DNA from: CAZAJS01 sp964485635
Lineage (GTDB): Bacteria > Pseudomonadota > Gammaproteobacteria > Francisellales > Francisellaceae
Direction of reading: 5' to 3'
DNA: 18,946 nucleotides
Assembly (NCBI GenBank): GCA_964485635.1
Contig: CAZAJS010000017.1
Location: forward strand, 1-18,946
The notes beneath the pieces are model-generated. The model saw nothing but the letters and a program-made list of their open reading frames with translations. It ran no database searches and had not been told where the DNA came from. The translations under genes and the position numbers were made by a program. This document shows positions 6,190 through 14,130 of the stretch, in pieces. Every line of letters begins with the position of its first letter. Position 1 is the stretch's first letter.

Positions 6190-7245
6190 ATGAGTAAAAT
6201 TGTTGCTGTATTATACCCTGGTGGTGAAAAAGCAAAACAAGTCCCGGAATTGCTTGGTTGTGCTGAAAATGCATTAGGGCTCCGCTCCCATTTAGAGGCA
6301 CAAGGCCATACATTAATTACGACAACACAACTCGATCATCAATTTGATCAGCATCTTGCTGATGCGGAGATTGTTATTACAACACCATTTTGGCCAGCAT
6401 ATATTGATCGAAAACGGGTTGAGAATGCAAAAAATTTAAAAATGATTTTAACAGCGGGTGTTGGCTCAGATCATATTGATTTAAAAGCAGCTGCTGAGCA
6501 CCATGTGACCGTTGCAGAAATCACAGGAAGTAATGTTGTGAGTGTTGCGGAACATACCGTCATGCAAATTTTAATTTTAGTGCGCAATTTTCTAGAGAGT
6601 TATCAAAATGTGATCAATGGTGGGTGGAATATTGGCCAAGTTGCTTCTAAGATTCATGATCTAGAAGGGAAAACAGTTGGTTTGATCGGAATGGGACGTA
6701 TTGGTGAACGTGTTGCACATCGGCTTAAGCCATTTGATGTGGATGTGATTTATTATGACAATCGCCATTTATCAACCGTTGAAGAACAGTTTTTAAATGT
6801 GCGTTATCAGCGATTTGAGCAAGTATTGGCACAATCAGATATTGTTAGCATTCATTGTCCACTAACTCCAGCGACACAAGGCTTGTTTGATCAAAATGCA
6901 ATTGGGCAAATGAAAAAAAATGCTTATCTTGTCAATACAGCCAGAGGCGCGATTGTCAATACAAATGATTTAGTCAAAGCGTTAGAGTCTGGTCATTTAG
7001 CTGGATATGCTGGAGATGTATGGTATCCGCAACCAGCTCCGAAAGATCATCCATGGCGTCAGATGCCTAACCATGCTATGACACCGCATGTATCTGGAAC
7101 CCCGCTAGAAGCGCAGAAACGTTATGCAGATGGGATTCAAAAATGTTTAGATGACTTTTTTGCAGGCAAGCCATTAGATCGTGATTTTATCATTGTTGAA
7201 AATGGTGAAGTGCTTAGCCCAAGCTACCGTTATGCCTACCATTAA
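6190..7245 (+). CDS. fdh: NAD-dependent formate dehydrogenase (D-2-hydroxyacid dehydrogenase superfamily)
   Basis: This cofactor-free enzyme oxidises formate to CO2 with reduction of NAD+. The near-invariant formate dehydrogenase block GDVWYPQPAPKDHPW (from about residue 275) separates it from other D-2-hydroxyacid dehydrogenases. Expected active-site residues are present: Asn115, Arg252 in NTARG, Gln281, and His300 in TPHVSGT. The Rossmann motif is GMGRIG, and Asp190 after the second strand (IYYDNRH) predicts preference for NAD over NADP. The 351-aa product lacks the N-terminal extension of Pseudomonas-type enzymes (about 400 aa). Its LGCAENALGL and TGSNVVSVAEH segments look more like the short fungal or yeast form. 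It stands alone between two minus-strand units, with its own promoter and terminator. Confidence 0.9.
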   Translation: MSKIVAVLYPGGEKAKQVPELLGCAENALGLRSHLEAQGHTLITTTQLDHQFDQHLADAEIVITTPFWPAYIDRKRVENAKNLKMILTAGVGSDHIDLKAAAEHHVTVAEITGSNVVSVAEHTVMQILILVRNFLESYQNVINGGWNIGQVASKIHDLEGKTVGLIGMGRIGERVAHRLKPFDVDVIYYDNRHLSTVEEQFLNVRYQRFEQVLAQSDIVSIHCPLTPATQGLFDQNAIGQMKKNAYLVNTARGAIVNTNDLVKALESGHLAGYAGDVWYPQPAPKDHPWRQMPNHAMTPHVSGTPLEAQKRYADGIQKCLDDFFAGKPLDRDFIIVENGEVLSPSYRYAYH

Positions 7246-7257
7246 ATGTTGGTTAAG

Positions 7258-7297
7258 ACCTTGTTTGTCCAATGTGGCAACAAGGTGCCATTTTTCT
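7258..7297 (+). terminator. rho-independent terminator after formate dehydrogenase
   Basis: ACCTTGTT (7258-7265) and AACAAGGT (7279-7286) pair perfectly, with further pairing of CCA and TGG inside the loop. A competing smaller hairpin, GGCA with TGCC (7276-7289), ends right before ATTTTTCT. Five T residues lie at 7291-7295. Confidence 0.7.
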
Positions 7298-7341
7298 GAT
7301 CAAACCCACTTGAATTATTAAAATAATCTGAATGCTTGGTT

Positions 7342-8538
7342 CTATGTCTTATCAAAGTGTTGTTTGAATCGTTGAAATTCCTCTAGGGACCGTTTGACAC
7401 AATCTTCAGCCGCTAATCGCGTAAAATAATTGCCGGTAAAATACAAATGGTTCGTTAATTGTTGTTGCAGTGTTGCTAAAAATGTCGGGTGATGCTGTTG
7501 GTAGCGAGGTAAGGTTCGATGGTCAAGCTGTCGGTAGCATGTCTGGTTTGGCTTAACTCCTAATACTTGGCAGGCCTGCTCAACTAACGGTTCCATATGT
7601 TCATGATGGCCTCTGAAATGAAAAACGAAACCTCGATAATTTGCATCAGGAATAACATCGCGGCTAATCATGGAGTAAAAAGGTTGTTGAATTCCAATCG
7701 CACCAGCAATCAAAGGTACCTGTTCGACGGCTTGGCGAGGAAAAATTAAACTGATCGATGAGATGGGAGATGGTTTAGGCGCATACTCAGGAATCCAATG
7801 ATGCCAATGGCTTGCCGTGATAATCTGTTGCGTAACTTGCCAAGGGGTTGCAAAAACCAAATAGTTTGCCGTCAAGGTTTCATTTGGCGTTTGAATATAC
7901 CAATGTTCATGATCACGCTTTGCTGTGATAACAGGACAGTTAAAGGAAGTCATGTTGTTGTCAACCGCGGTTTGGTCAAATAAGTGGCTCAACCCACCTT
8001 GTAAGCTAAAGCTACGGGGTTTGCTTTTGTCACGCTTTCGCGGTTTAAACAAAAAATCTGCTGGGAAATGACGACTATCTTGACTTAAAACTGCATCAAA
8101 GCAGTAGCGTAATGTTTCTTGGTAATTTTTTTGTCCAAACAAGCGACCAAAATAATCTTCAACAGACCGGCTCCCTGCTTTAGTTAATTTGAAACCGGCA
8201 AAGCCAATCCCAGCACGCAACCATCCTAGACGTTTTAATACAGATAAAAACTGCTGCCCATCATAAAGTTGAAAAGGGTAGTTTTGCCTTTTGATTAAAA
8301 GGGTTGCTGCGGGTTGAATAAACTGTTGGATTAAATGCTGATAAGAGTTATAAATTGTGTGGCACCCCGTTTCAAGCCAAAATCCTGGGGTGGATTCAGG
8401 TGCTGCTGTTTGAATGCATCCGCCAAGACGGTCACTTGCCTCAAGAATATGGGCCGATATCTGGTGCTGTGCACATTGTTGTGCAAAGGTGACTCCCGCA
8501 ATACCACCGCCAATAATAATCACATTGTGATGTTGCAT
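7342..8538 (-). CDS. FAD-dependent oxidoreductase, HemY-like protoporphyrinogen oxidase / amine oxidase family
   Basis: The N-terminus VIIIGGGIAGVTFA gives the dinucleotide-binding motif GGGIAG at residues 10-15. Glu33 and RLGG at 37-40 complete the FAD site. The C-terminus has the second FAD contact, LYFTGNYFTRLAAEDCVKR (GNYF at 369-372). The segment ETGCHTIYNS (56-65) is typical of short bacterial proteins annotated as protoporphyrinogen/coproporphyrinogen oxidase or flavin amine oxidase. At 398 aa it is shorter than most HemY proteins (about 450-480 aa). A role in the penultimate step of haem synthesis is possible but not proven; no haem genes are near. It starts four bases after the ispF stop without a good ribosome binding site, suggesting translational coupling in a rhodanese-ispF operon. 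Confidence 0.7.
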   Translation of the reverse strand: MQHHNVIIIGGGIAGVTFAQQCAQHQISAHILEASDRLGGCIQTAAPESTPGFWLETGCHTIYNSYQHLIQQFIQPAATLLIKRQNYPFQLYDGQQFLSVLKRLGWLRAGIGFAGFKLTKAGSRSVEDYFGRLFGQKNYQETLRYCFDAVLSQDSRHFPADFLFKPRKRDKSKPRSFSLQGGLSHLFDQTAVDNNMTSFNCPVITAKRDHEHWYIQTPNETLTANYLVFATPWQVTQQIITASHWHHWIPEYAPKPSPISSISLIFPRQAVEQVPLIAGAIGIQQPFYSMISRDVIPDANYRGFVFHFRGHHEHMEPLVEQACQVLGVKPNQTCYRQLDHRTLPRYQQHHPTFLATLQQQLTNHLYFTGNYFTRLAAEDCVKRSLEEFQRFKQHFDKT

Positions 8539-8542
8539 ACAA

Positions 8543-9040
8543 TTACGCTTGATTTGCTTGATGTTGAATTAGAGCAACTGAATAAGCAGCCATACCTTCT
8601 TTTCTTCCAATAAATCCGAGCTTTTCAGATGTGGTTGCTTTGATATTGATTTGCCCTGTTGTAATATTGGTCAATTTCGCTAATTGTTCACGCATAGATG
8701 CAATAAAAGGATTTAATTTTGGTTTTTCTGTGACAACGGATACATCAATATTATTAATATGATATTGGTTGTCAGCAAGCTTCGTGCAGATAGCCGTTAA
8801 AAAGTCATGACTTGATTGATTAGTATGAGCTGGATCTGTATCAGGGAAAAAACTCCCAATATCCCCCATCCCTGCTGCGCCAAGCAATGCGTCACAAATG
8901 GCATGAATGATGACATCGCCATCTGAATGAGCTTTTAAAGAATAAGGCGCATCAATAAGAATCCCGCCTAAGAAAAGAGGGGCTTCAGGAGCATCATGAT
9001 TAAAGGCATGGATATCATAACCGTGGCCAATACGCATCAT
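8543..9040 (-). CDS. ispF: 2-C-methyl-D-erythritol 2,4-cyclodiphosphate synthase
   Basis: IspF cyclises CDP-methylerythritol 2-phosphate to the 2,4-cyclodiphosphate in the non-mevalonate isoprenoid pathway, working as a trimer with zinc. Zinc ligands are visible as Asp9 and His11 in GHGYDIH and His38 in AHSDGDV. The C-terminal TTSEKLGFIGRKEGMAA is also typical. At 165 aa it is slightly longer than the E. coli protein (159 aa). Two adjacent ATGs are possible: the first (9040) overlaps the rhodanese stop as ATGA and lies seven bases after GGAG; the second, at 9037, would give the usual MRIGHG start. In many gammaproteobacteria ispF follows ispD; here a rhodanese gene takes that place. Confidence 0.96.
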   Translation of the reverse strand: MMRIGHGYDIHAFNHDAPEAPLFLGGILIDAPYSLKAHSDGDVIIHAICDALLGAAGMGDIGSFFPDTDPAHTNQSSHDFLTAICTKLADNQYHINNIDVSVVTEKPKLNPFIASMREQLAKLTNITTGQINIKATTSEKLGFIGRKEGMAAYSVALIQHQANQA

Positions 9041-9420
9041 TTGTCAGCTCCACTCACGGTTGGGTATCCGGCTTCTTTCCAAGCTCTAAAACCTCCATTA
9101 ATAGAAATGGCTTGTTGGTACCCCATCTCTTTTAGGCTTTTTGCAGCAAGTGCTGAACGCGAACCACCACCGCAGTATAAATATATTTTTGTTGATGGGT
9201 CTAGGATCAGTGATTCAATTTTACATTCAATCATCCCTTTGCTTAGATGCATTGCCTGAGGTAGCATTTCAATGGCCGCTTCACTGTCTTCGCGTGTATC
9301 AATAAGCACCCCATCAAAGGTATCTTGATCTAGCATTGTTTTAATATCTTGAATTTCACAAGTTTCAATCTGTTGCTTTGCTTGTTGAACCAAATGGATA
9401 AATTGAGAGTTGTGTTGCAT
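9037..9420 (-). CDS. single-domain rhodanese-like sulfurtransferase
   Basis: This is a 127-residue rhodanese domain protein. The active-site loop CGGGSRS starts at Cys83, the residue expected to carry persulfide sulfur, and is preceded by the strand IYLY. Upstream the CH2A-like segment VLIDTREDSEA (38-48) and downstream GGFRAWKEAGYPT complete the fold. Such small rhodaneses transfer sulfur to thiols or cyanide or act in sulfur trafficking; the acceptor here is unknown. AAGGAG lies five bases before the ATG. It is the first gene of a three-gene operon, with its stop overlapping the ispF start by four bases. It is divergent from trxB, which may suggest a shared redox context. Confidence 0.88.
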   Translation of the reverse strand: MQHNSQFIHLVQQAKQQIETCEIQDIKTMLDQDTFDGVLIDTREDSEAAIEMLPQAMHLSKGMIECKIESLILDPSTKIYLYCGGGSRSALAAKSLKEMGYQQAISINGGFRAWKEAGYPTVSGADK

Positions 9421-9493
9421 AAAAGCTCCTTGTTATTTAGAGGGCAACGGTTAGTAATAAAAAAACACGCTTACGCTGTTATTCGCTATCATT

Positions 9494-9523
9494 ATTTTAT
9501 CCTTTCCCGTAAAATAAACGCAA
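9494..9523 (-). promoter_or_regulatory. probable promoter of the rhodanese-ispF operon
   Basis: On the minus strand TTGCGT (9523-9518) and TAAAAT (9499-9494) are separated by 18 bp. Both match sigma-70 consensus only partly. A perfect 10-bp palindrome, ATGGTACCAT (9528-9537), lies just upstream, between this promoter and trxB. A possible trxB -10, TAGAAT (9551-9556), has no matching -35. Confidence 0.35.
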
Positions 9524-9584
9524 GGTAATGGTACCATAATTTGTATCAAATAGAATAAATAATCATGAATAAGGAAGTTTGACC

Positions 9585-10544
9585 ATGGAAAGACATCACC
9601 ACCGACTTATTATTTTAGGTTCTGGGCCGGCTGGCTATACAGCAGCTGTATATGCGGCTCGTGCGAATCTTAATCCTGTGATCATCACAGGGATGGAGCC
9701 AGGCGGCCAGTTAACAACAACGACCGATGTTGATAATTGGCCAGGTGATGCCAATGGTGTGCAAGGACCTGAATTAATGCAGCGGATGCAGCAACATGCC
9801 GAACGGTTTAATACGAAAATTATTTATGATACAATCAATAGTGTTAACTTTGATCAGTCTGTTTATGAATTAAATGGTGAAGTTGATCATTACAGTTGCG
9901 ATGCTTTAATTATTGCAACAGGTGCGTCAGCTAAATATTTAGGATTAGCCTCAGAAAGTAAATTTATGGGCAAGGGTGTTTCTGCTTGTGCTACTTGTGA
10001 TGGTTTTTTCTATCGAGATCAAGACATTGCTGTTATTGGCGGCGGCAACACCGCCGTTGAAGAAGCGCTTTATCTTTCTAATATTGCTAAATCAGTGACT
10101 TTGATTCATCGCCGTGATACGTTACGTGCCGAAAAGATTTTAGTTGATAAGTTAATGGATAAAGTGGAAAATGGCAATGTTTCAGTCGAATGGAACTATG
10201 CAGTTGATGAAATTTTAGGAAGTGATCAGCAAGGGGTTCACAGTGTCCGTGTGAAATCAACAAAAGATGAAACCGTCAAAACACTTGATGTTAGCGGGGT
10301 CTTTGTTGCGATTGGACATAAGCCTAATACAGATATTTTCCAAGGCCATTTAGAAATGGAGCAAGGATATATCGTTGTTCAATCTGGGTTGCAAGGTAAT
10401 GCCACGGCAACCTCTCAAAAAGGTATTTTTGCCGCCGGCGATGTGATGGATCATGTGTATCGCCAAGCGGTAACATCAGCCGGTACAGGCTGTATGGCTG
10501 CTTTAGATGCTGAAAAGTATTTAGATCAGTTAGAACAAGCATGA
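9585..10544 (+). CDS. trxB: thioredoxin-disulfide reductase
   Basis: TrxB is a cytoplasmic FAD enzyme that passes electrons from NADPH to thioredoxin. The 319-aa product (E. coli 321) shows the FAD motif GSGPAG near the N-terminus. The redox centre is ACATCDGFF, with Cys135 and Cys138 at the same positions as in E. coli. The NADPH motif GGGNTAVEEALYLS follows, with HRRD, and the C-terminal FAD motif GIFAAGDV. A TTG six bases upstream could extend it by two codons, but AAGGAAG (9571-9577) seven bases before the ATG at 9585 supports that start. It heads a plus-strand run with deaD 76 bp downstream. No clear terminator is present in that gap, so cotranscription with deaD-argS is possible. Confidence 0.97.
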   Translation: MERHHHRLIILGSGPAGYTAAVYAARANLNPVIITGMEPGGQLTTTTDVDNWPGDANGVQGPELMQRMQQHAERFNTKIIYDTINSVNFDQSVYELNGEVDHYSCDALIIATGASAKYLGLASESKFMGKGVSACATCDGFFYRDQDIAVIGGGNTAVEEALYLSNIAKSVTLIHRRDTLRAEKILVDKLMDKVENGNVSVEWNYAVDEILGSDQQGVHSVRVKSTKDETVKTLDVSGVFVAIGHKPNTDIFQGHLEMEQGYIVVQSGLQGNATATSQKGIFAAGDVMDHVYRQAVTSAGTGCMAALDAEKYLDQLEQA

Positions 10545-10620
10545 TCGAACAAGTCAATGGTTGTGTAATGACCATTAAAAATGAAAATATTGAAATAATA
10601 ACAATTGGAATTAAAACTAT

Positions 10621-12258
10621 ATGAATGAACAAACAACAGCGCATCCAACTTTTGATACACTTGGTTTAAATGAAGCGTTGCTTTCTGCTATTAAAGATTT
10701 AGGTTATGATAAACCGACTTTGATCCAATCGAATGTGATCCCTTATATGTTAACGGATCGTGATGTGTTAGGACAGGCGCAAACTGGAACAGGTAAAACG
10801 GCTGCTTTTGCATTGCCTTTATTACAAAAAATTGATTTAAATGCCGATTGTCGCATGCCGCAAGTGCTAGTCTTAACCCCAACACGAGAGTTAGCTATTC
10901 AAGTGTCTGAAGCATTTCAATGCTTTGCTAAAAATCTTGGAAAAATTAATGTCGCTGCGATTTATGGTGGCCAAGCTTATGATCGACAAATTCGCGCTTT
11001 AAAAGGTGGTGTTGAAGTTGTCGTTGGCACAGCGGGGCGGATCATGGATCATATGCGTCGAGGCATTTTGAAATTAGATCAGTTACAATCATTAGTACTT
11101 GATGAAGCTGATGAAATGTTACGAATGGGCTTTATTGACGACGTCCGATGGATTTTAAGTTATACCCCGAGCCACTGCCAACGTGCTTTGTTTTCTGCAA
11201 CAATGCCACAAGATGTGGTTAAAATTGTCAATGACTATTTGCGTCAACCCTGTAAAGTTCAAGTGAAATCAAAAACGGTTGCAGCTAATACAATTGATCA
11301 ACGCTTTGTCGTGGTTAAAGGTTTAACGAAACAGGCCGCTTTAGACCGGTTATTAGAAGTTGAAGATGTTGATGGGGTATTGGTGTTTGTCAATACTAAA
11401 CGCCAGACAATGGAAGTAGCAGATGCCTTAAAAGCCAGTGGCAAAAAAGCCATTGGTATTAGTGGTGACGTTGCTCAAAATCAACGTGAAGATATGGTCA
11501 ACCACTTTAAATCTGGTAAAGTCGATGTTTTAGTTGCCACCGATGTTGTGGCAAGAGGCCTGGATGTGGATCGTATCACACATGTGATTAACTATGATCT
11601 TCCACAAAATCATGAATCCTATATTCACCGTATTGGCCGGACGGGGCGTGCGGGTCGGACAGGATCAGCCATTGCGCTTGTTTATCCAAAAGATTTGCGA
11701 TTATTAAAAATGGTTGAGCGTACCGCAAAATGTAAAATCGTGGAAAGTCAATTGCCAAGTGCTCAAGCCGTGACTGAAAAACGGGTAGCAACATTTAAGC
11801 GTGAAATTGCCGAAATAATTCGTCATAAAAATTTAGCAAAATTCAAAGAAATGATGCTGGCGTTCCAGGCTGAGTATGGCACTGATATTGAAGATACGTT
11901 AGCTGCTTTAGCCTTAATGGCCCAGCAAGGAAAAACTTTATTTGTGCCAGAAGCCAAGCCGGCGCCTGAAAAAAGAGAAAGACTATCACGTGAGCAAACT
12001 GGCAAGCGTCAAAGCTCAACTGGTGAGCAAACCATGTACCATATTAATGTCGGCCGTCGAGATCAGGTTCATAAAAAAACATTGCTTGAACATTTACAGC
12101 AAGATGCCAAGATTTCACGTAGACGGATTGGGCAAATTCGTTTATATGACCGGTATACATTACTAGAAATTGAGGGTCAAGAACAAGAAGCTGTGGTGAA
12201 AGCATTACAGCGGCTAGACGTTGTGCCGCGCCCTGTAACGGCTAAGGTATCGCAATAA
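10621..12258 (+). CDS. deaD: ATP-dependent DEAD-box RNA helicase (DeaD/CsdA type)
   Basis: This helicase unwinds RNA during ribosome assembly and mRNA turnover, especially at low temperature in E. coli. Motifs in order are AQTGTGKT (Walker A, 53-60), PTREL, DEAD (161-164), SAT (192-194), ARGLD and HRIGRTGRAGRTG (from 336). After a charged linker (about 430-455) the C-terminus carries a DbpA-type RNA-binding domain: YHINVGRRDQVHKKTLLEHL through the end. At 545 aa it is shorter than E. coli DeaD (629 aa), which has a longer basic tail. The ribosome binding site is weak (TTGGAA, 11 bases upstream of the ATG). DbpA is the main alternative, but DeaD fits the extended core region better. Confidence 0.9.
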   Translation: MNEQTTAHPTFDTLGLNEALLSAIKDLGYDKPTLIQSNVIPYMLTDRDVLGQAQTGTGKTAAFALPLLQKIDLNADCRMPQVLVLTPTRELAIQVSEAFQCFAKNLGKINVAAIYGGQAYDRQIRALKGGVEVVVGTAGRIMDHMRRGILKLDQLQSLVLDEADEMLRMGFIDDVRWILSYTPSHCQRALFSATMPQDVVKIVNDYLRQPCKVQVKSKTVAANTIDQRFVVVKGLTKQAALDRLLEVEDVDGVLVFVNTKRQTMEVADALKASGKKAIGISGDVAQNQREDMVNHFKSGKVDVLVATDVVARGLDVDRITHVINYDLPQNHESYIHRIGRTGRAGRTGSAIALVYPKDLRLLKMVERTAKCKIVESQLPSAQAVTEKRVATFKREIAEIIRHKNLAKFKEMMLAFQAEYGTDIEDTLAALALMAQQGKTLFVPEAKPAPEKRERLSREQTGKRQSSTGEQTMYHINVGRRDQVHKKTLLEHLQQDAKISRRRIGQIRLYDRYTLLEIEGQEQEAVVKALQRLDVVPRPVTAKVSQ

Positions 12259-12287
12259 TTTGGGTCAAGGTTGAAAAAGGATAACAC

Positions 12288-14036
12288 ATGAACGCATTAA
12301 CACTTGAAAAACATTTAAATCATTTGTTTGAGCTTGTTTTTACTAAGCTTGGTTTTCCGGTCAAATATGCTGTTGTTCAACGCTCAAATCGTCCAGAATT
12401 AAGTCAGTTTCAATGTAATGCTGCCATGCCTTTAGCCAAGCAAAAAGGCCAGCCACCGTTTGTCATTGCAGAACAAATTGTGCAAGCTTTACAGGCGCAA
12501 TCAAATCCATGTTTTTCTGATTTATCTGTTGTTAAACCCGGGTTTATCAATATTACTTTATCTGACGAGTTTTTATGTGATTGGGTACAACAAATTGCGG
12601 CTGATCAGCGTTTTGGTGTTGAGCCACCAGAGCAGCCTAAAAAAGTTGTGATTGACTTTGGCGGACCTAATGTGGCTAAACCAATGCACGTTGGCCATAT
12701 CCGATCAACTTTGATTGGGGATTCGTTGCAACGTGTCTATCGCTTTGTCGGTGATAGTGTCGTTAGTGATGTTCATTTAGGGGACTGGGGCACGCAAATG
12801 GGCATGTTGATTGAGGCTGTGCGTGAAAAATGGCCGGATCTTGTTTATTTTGACCCTGATTTTCAAGGCCCTTATCCAGAGCAGTCACCTGTTAGTGTTG
12901 ATCAGTTATCTATTTTGTATCCAGAAGCCTCTAGTCGCTGTAAAACTGATGAGCAAGCAGCAAAACGGGCAAGACAGGCAACAGCTCAGTTACAGGAAGG
13001 CCGCCGAGGGTATCAAGCACTATGGAAACATTTTGTTAATGTGTCAGTTGAAGCTTTGAAAAAAGATTTTGATAGTCTTGGCGTGAATTTTGATTTATGG
13101 TTGGGTGAGAGTGATGCTCAGCCCTGGGTTGGCCCATTGGTGGAACAATTACTGGAACAAGGCTATGCCGCATATAGTCAAGGGGCCGTTGTTGTTCCAT
13201 TTGATGATGATCAGTTGCCGCCTTTGATTTTGAAAAAATCTGATGGAGCCGTGATGTATGGGACAACCGATTTAGCAACCATTCAAGCGCGTGTCTCACA
13301 GTTGCAGGCTGATGCAATTTTGTATGTTGTTGATAAACGTCAATCTTTGCATTTTAAACAAGTATTCACTGCGGCAAAGCAATGCCAAATTGCACCAAAA
13401 ACTGATTTAACTCATATTGGGTTTGGTACAGTTAATGGTCCTGATGGAAAACCATTTAAAACGCGAGGCGGCGGTGTGATGCGATTGAGTGCTTTGATTG
13501 AAGAGGCAAAGAGTAAAGCTAGTTTGCGTAGCTCTGAGCACATGAGCATTGATGAGCATCAGCAAGTAGTTGATAAAGTTGCCCTAGCGACTATCAAGTT
13601 TGCTGATTTAGTCAATCCATACATGACAGATTATGTATTTAACTTGGATAAAGTAGCTACCTACGAAGGCAAAACAGGTCCTTATCTATTATATTCAGCA
13701 GTGCGCATTAAATCATTATTGCGACGTGCTGAAATGCAGGTGAGTCATACTGATTTAGCCCCGGCGGATTCAGACGTTGAACGGCAACTTTACTTAACGT
13801 TAGCCGGTGGTAGCAATGCAATTAGTAAAACATACGAACAATATGCCCCACATCATTTATGTGAGCAGGCATATACGTTAGCGGTGGCATTTAATAAATT
13901 TTACGCCGATACGCCGATTTTGCAAATTCAACAAACACAGCAACGCCGAAGTAAATTAGCGCTATGTCAAGTCACATTATATCAATTAACATTACTGTTA
14001 GATTTATTAGGGATTGAAATTCCTGAGAAAATGTAG
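12288..14036 (+). CDS. argS: arginyl-tRNA synthetase (class I)
   Basis: ArgS charges tRNA-Arg with arginine. The 582-aa product (E. coli 577) has the N-terminal additional domain (about 1-115). The class I signature is HVGH at 134-137, within FGGPNVAKPMHVGHIRST. The KMSK-equivalent segment is GPDGKPFKTRGGG. The C-terminal helical anticodon-binding domain carries YEGKTGPYLLYSAVRIKSLLRRA. AAGGA lies seven bases before the ATG. It follows deaD by 29 bp with no terminator between, so it is likely cotranscribed, and it is followed by a strong terminator that separates it from convergent metK. Confidence 0.97.
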   Translation: MNALTLEKHLNHLFELVFTKLGFPVKYAVVQRSNRPELSQFQCNAAMPLAKQKGQPPFVIAEQIVQALQAQSNPCFSDLSVVKPGFINITLSDEFLCDWVQQIAADQRFGVEPPEQPKKVVIDFGGPNVAKPMHVGHIRSTLIGDSLQRVYRFVGDSVVSDVHLGDWGTQMGMLIEAVREKWPDLVYFDPDFQGPYPEQSPVSVDQLSILYPEASSRCKTDEQAAKRARQATAQLQEGRRGYQALWKHFVNVSVEALKKDFDSLGVNFDLWLGESDAQPWVGPLVEQLLEQGYAAYSQGAVVVPFDDDQLPPLILKKSDGAVMYGTTDLATIQARVSQLQADAILYVVDKRQSLHFKQVFTAAKQCQIAPKTDLTHIGFGTVNGPDGKPFKTRGGGVMRLSALIEEAKSKASLRSSEHMSIDEHQQVVDKVALATIKFADLVNPYMTDYVFNLDKVATYEGKTGPYLLYSAVRIKSLLRRAEMQVSHTDLAPADSDVERQLYLTLAGGSNAISKTYEQYAPHHLCEQAYTLAVAFNKFYADTPILQIQQTQQRRSKLALCQVTLYQLTLLLDLLGIEIPEKM

Positions 14037-14074
14037 TTTGCCCATAGAGTGATCATGAGACGTTAAAACATCTA

Positions 14075-14108
14075 AGCAAAGGTTGCTACACAAACCTTTG
14101 CTTTTTTT
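14075..14108 (+). terminator. strong rho-independent terminator of argS
   Basis: AGCAAAGGTT (14075-14084) and AACCTTTGCT (14093-14102) form a perfect 10-bp stem with an 8-nt loop. A run of seven T residues (14102-14108) begins at the last base of the stem. It works for plus-strand transcripts; there is no matching T run on the minus strand, so metK lacks a visible terminator of this kind. Confidence 0.92.
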
Positions 14109-14130
14109 GATAGGCAATTTACCTAGGCGG

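Noticed and set aside
10556..10576. AATGGT/ACCATT inverted repeat after trxB as a terminator
   Set aside because: Only a 6-bp stem with a 9-nt loop, and no T run follows on either strand.
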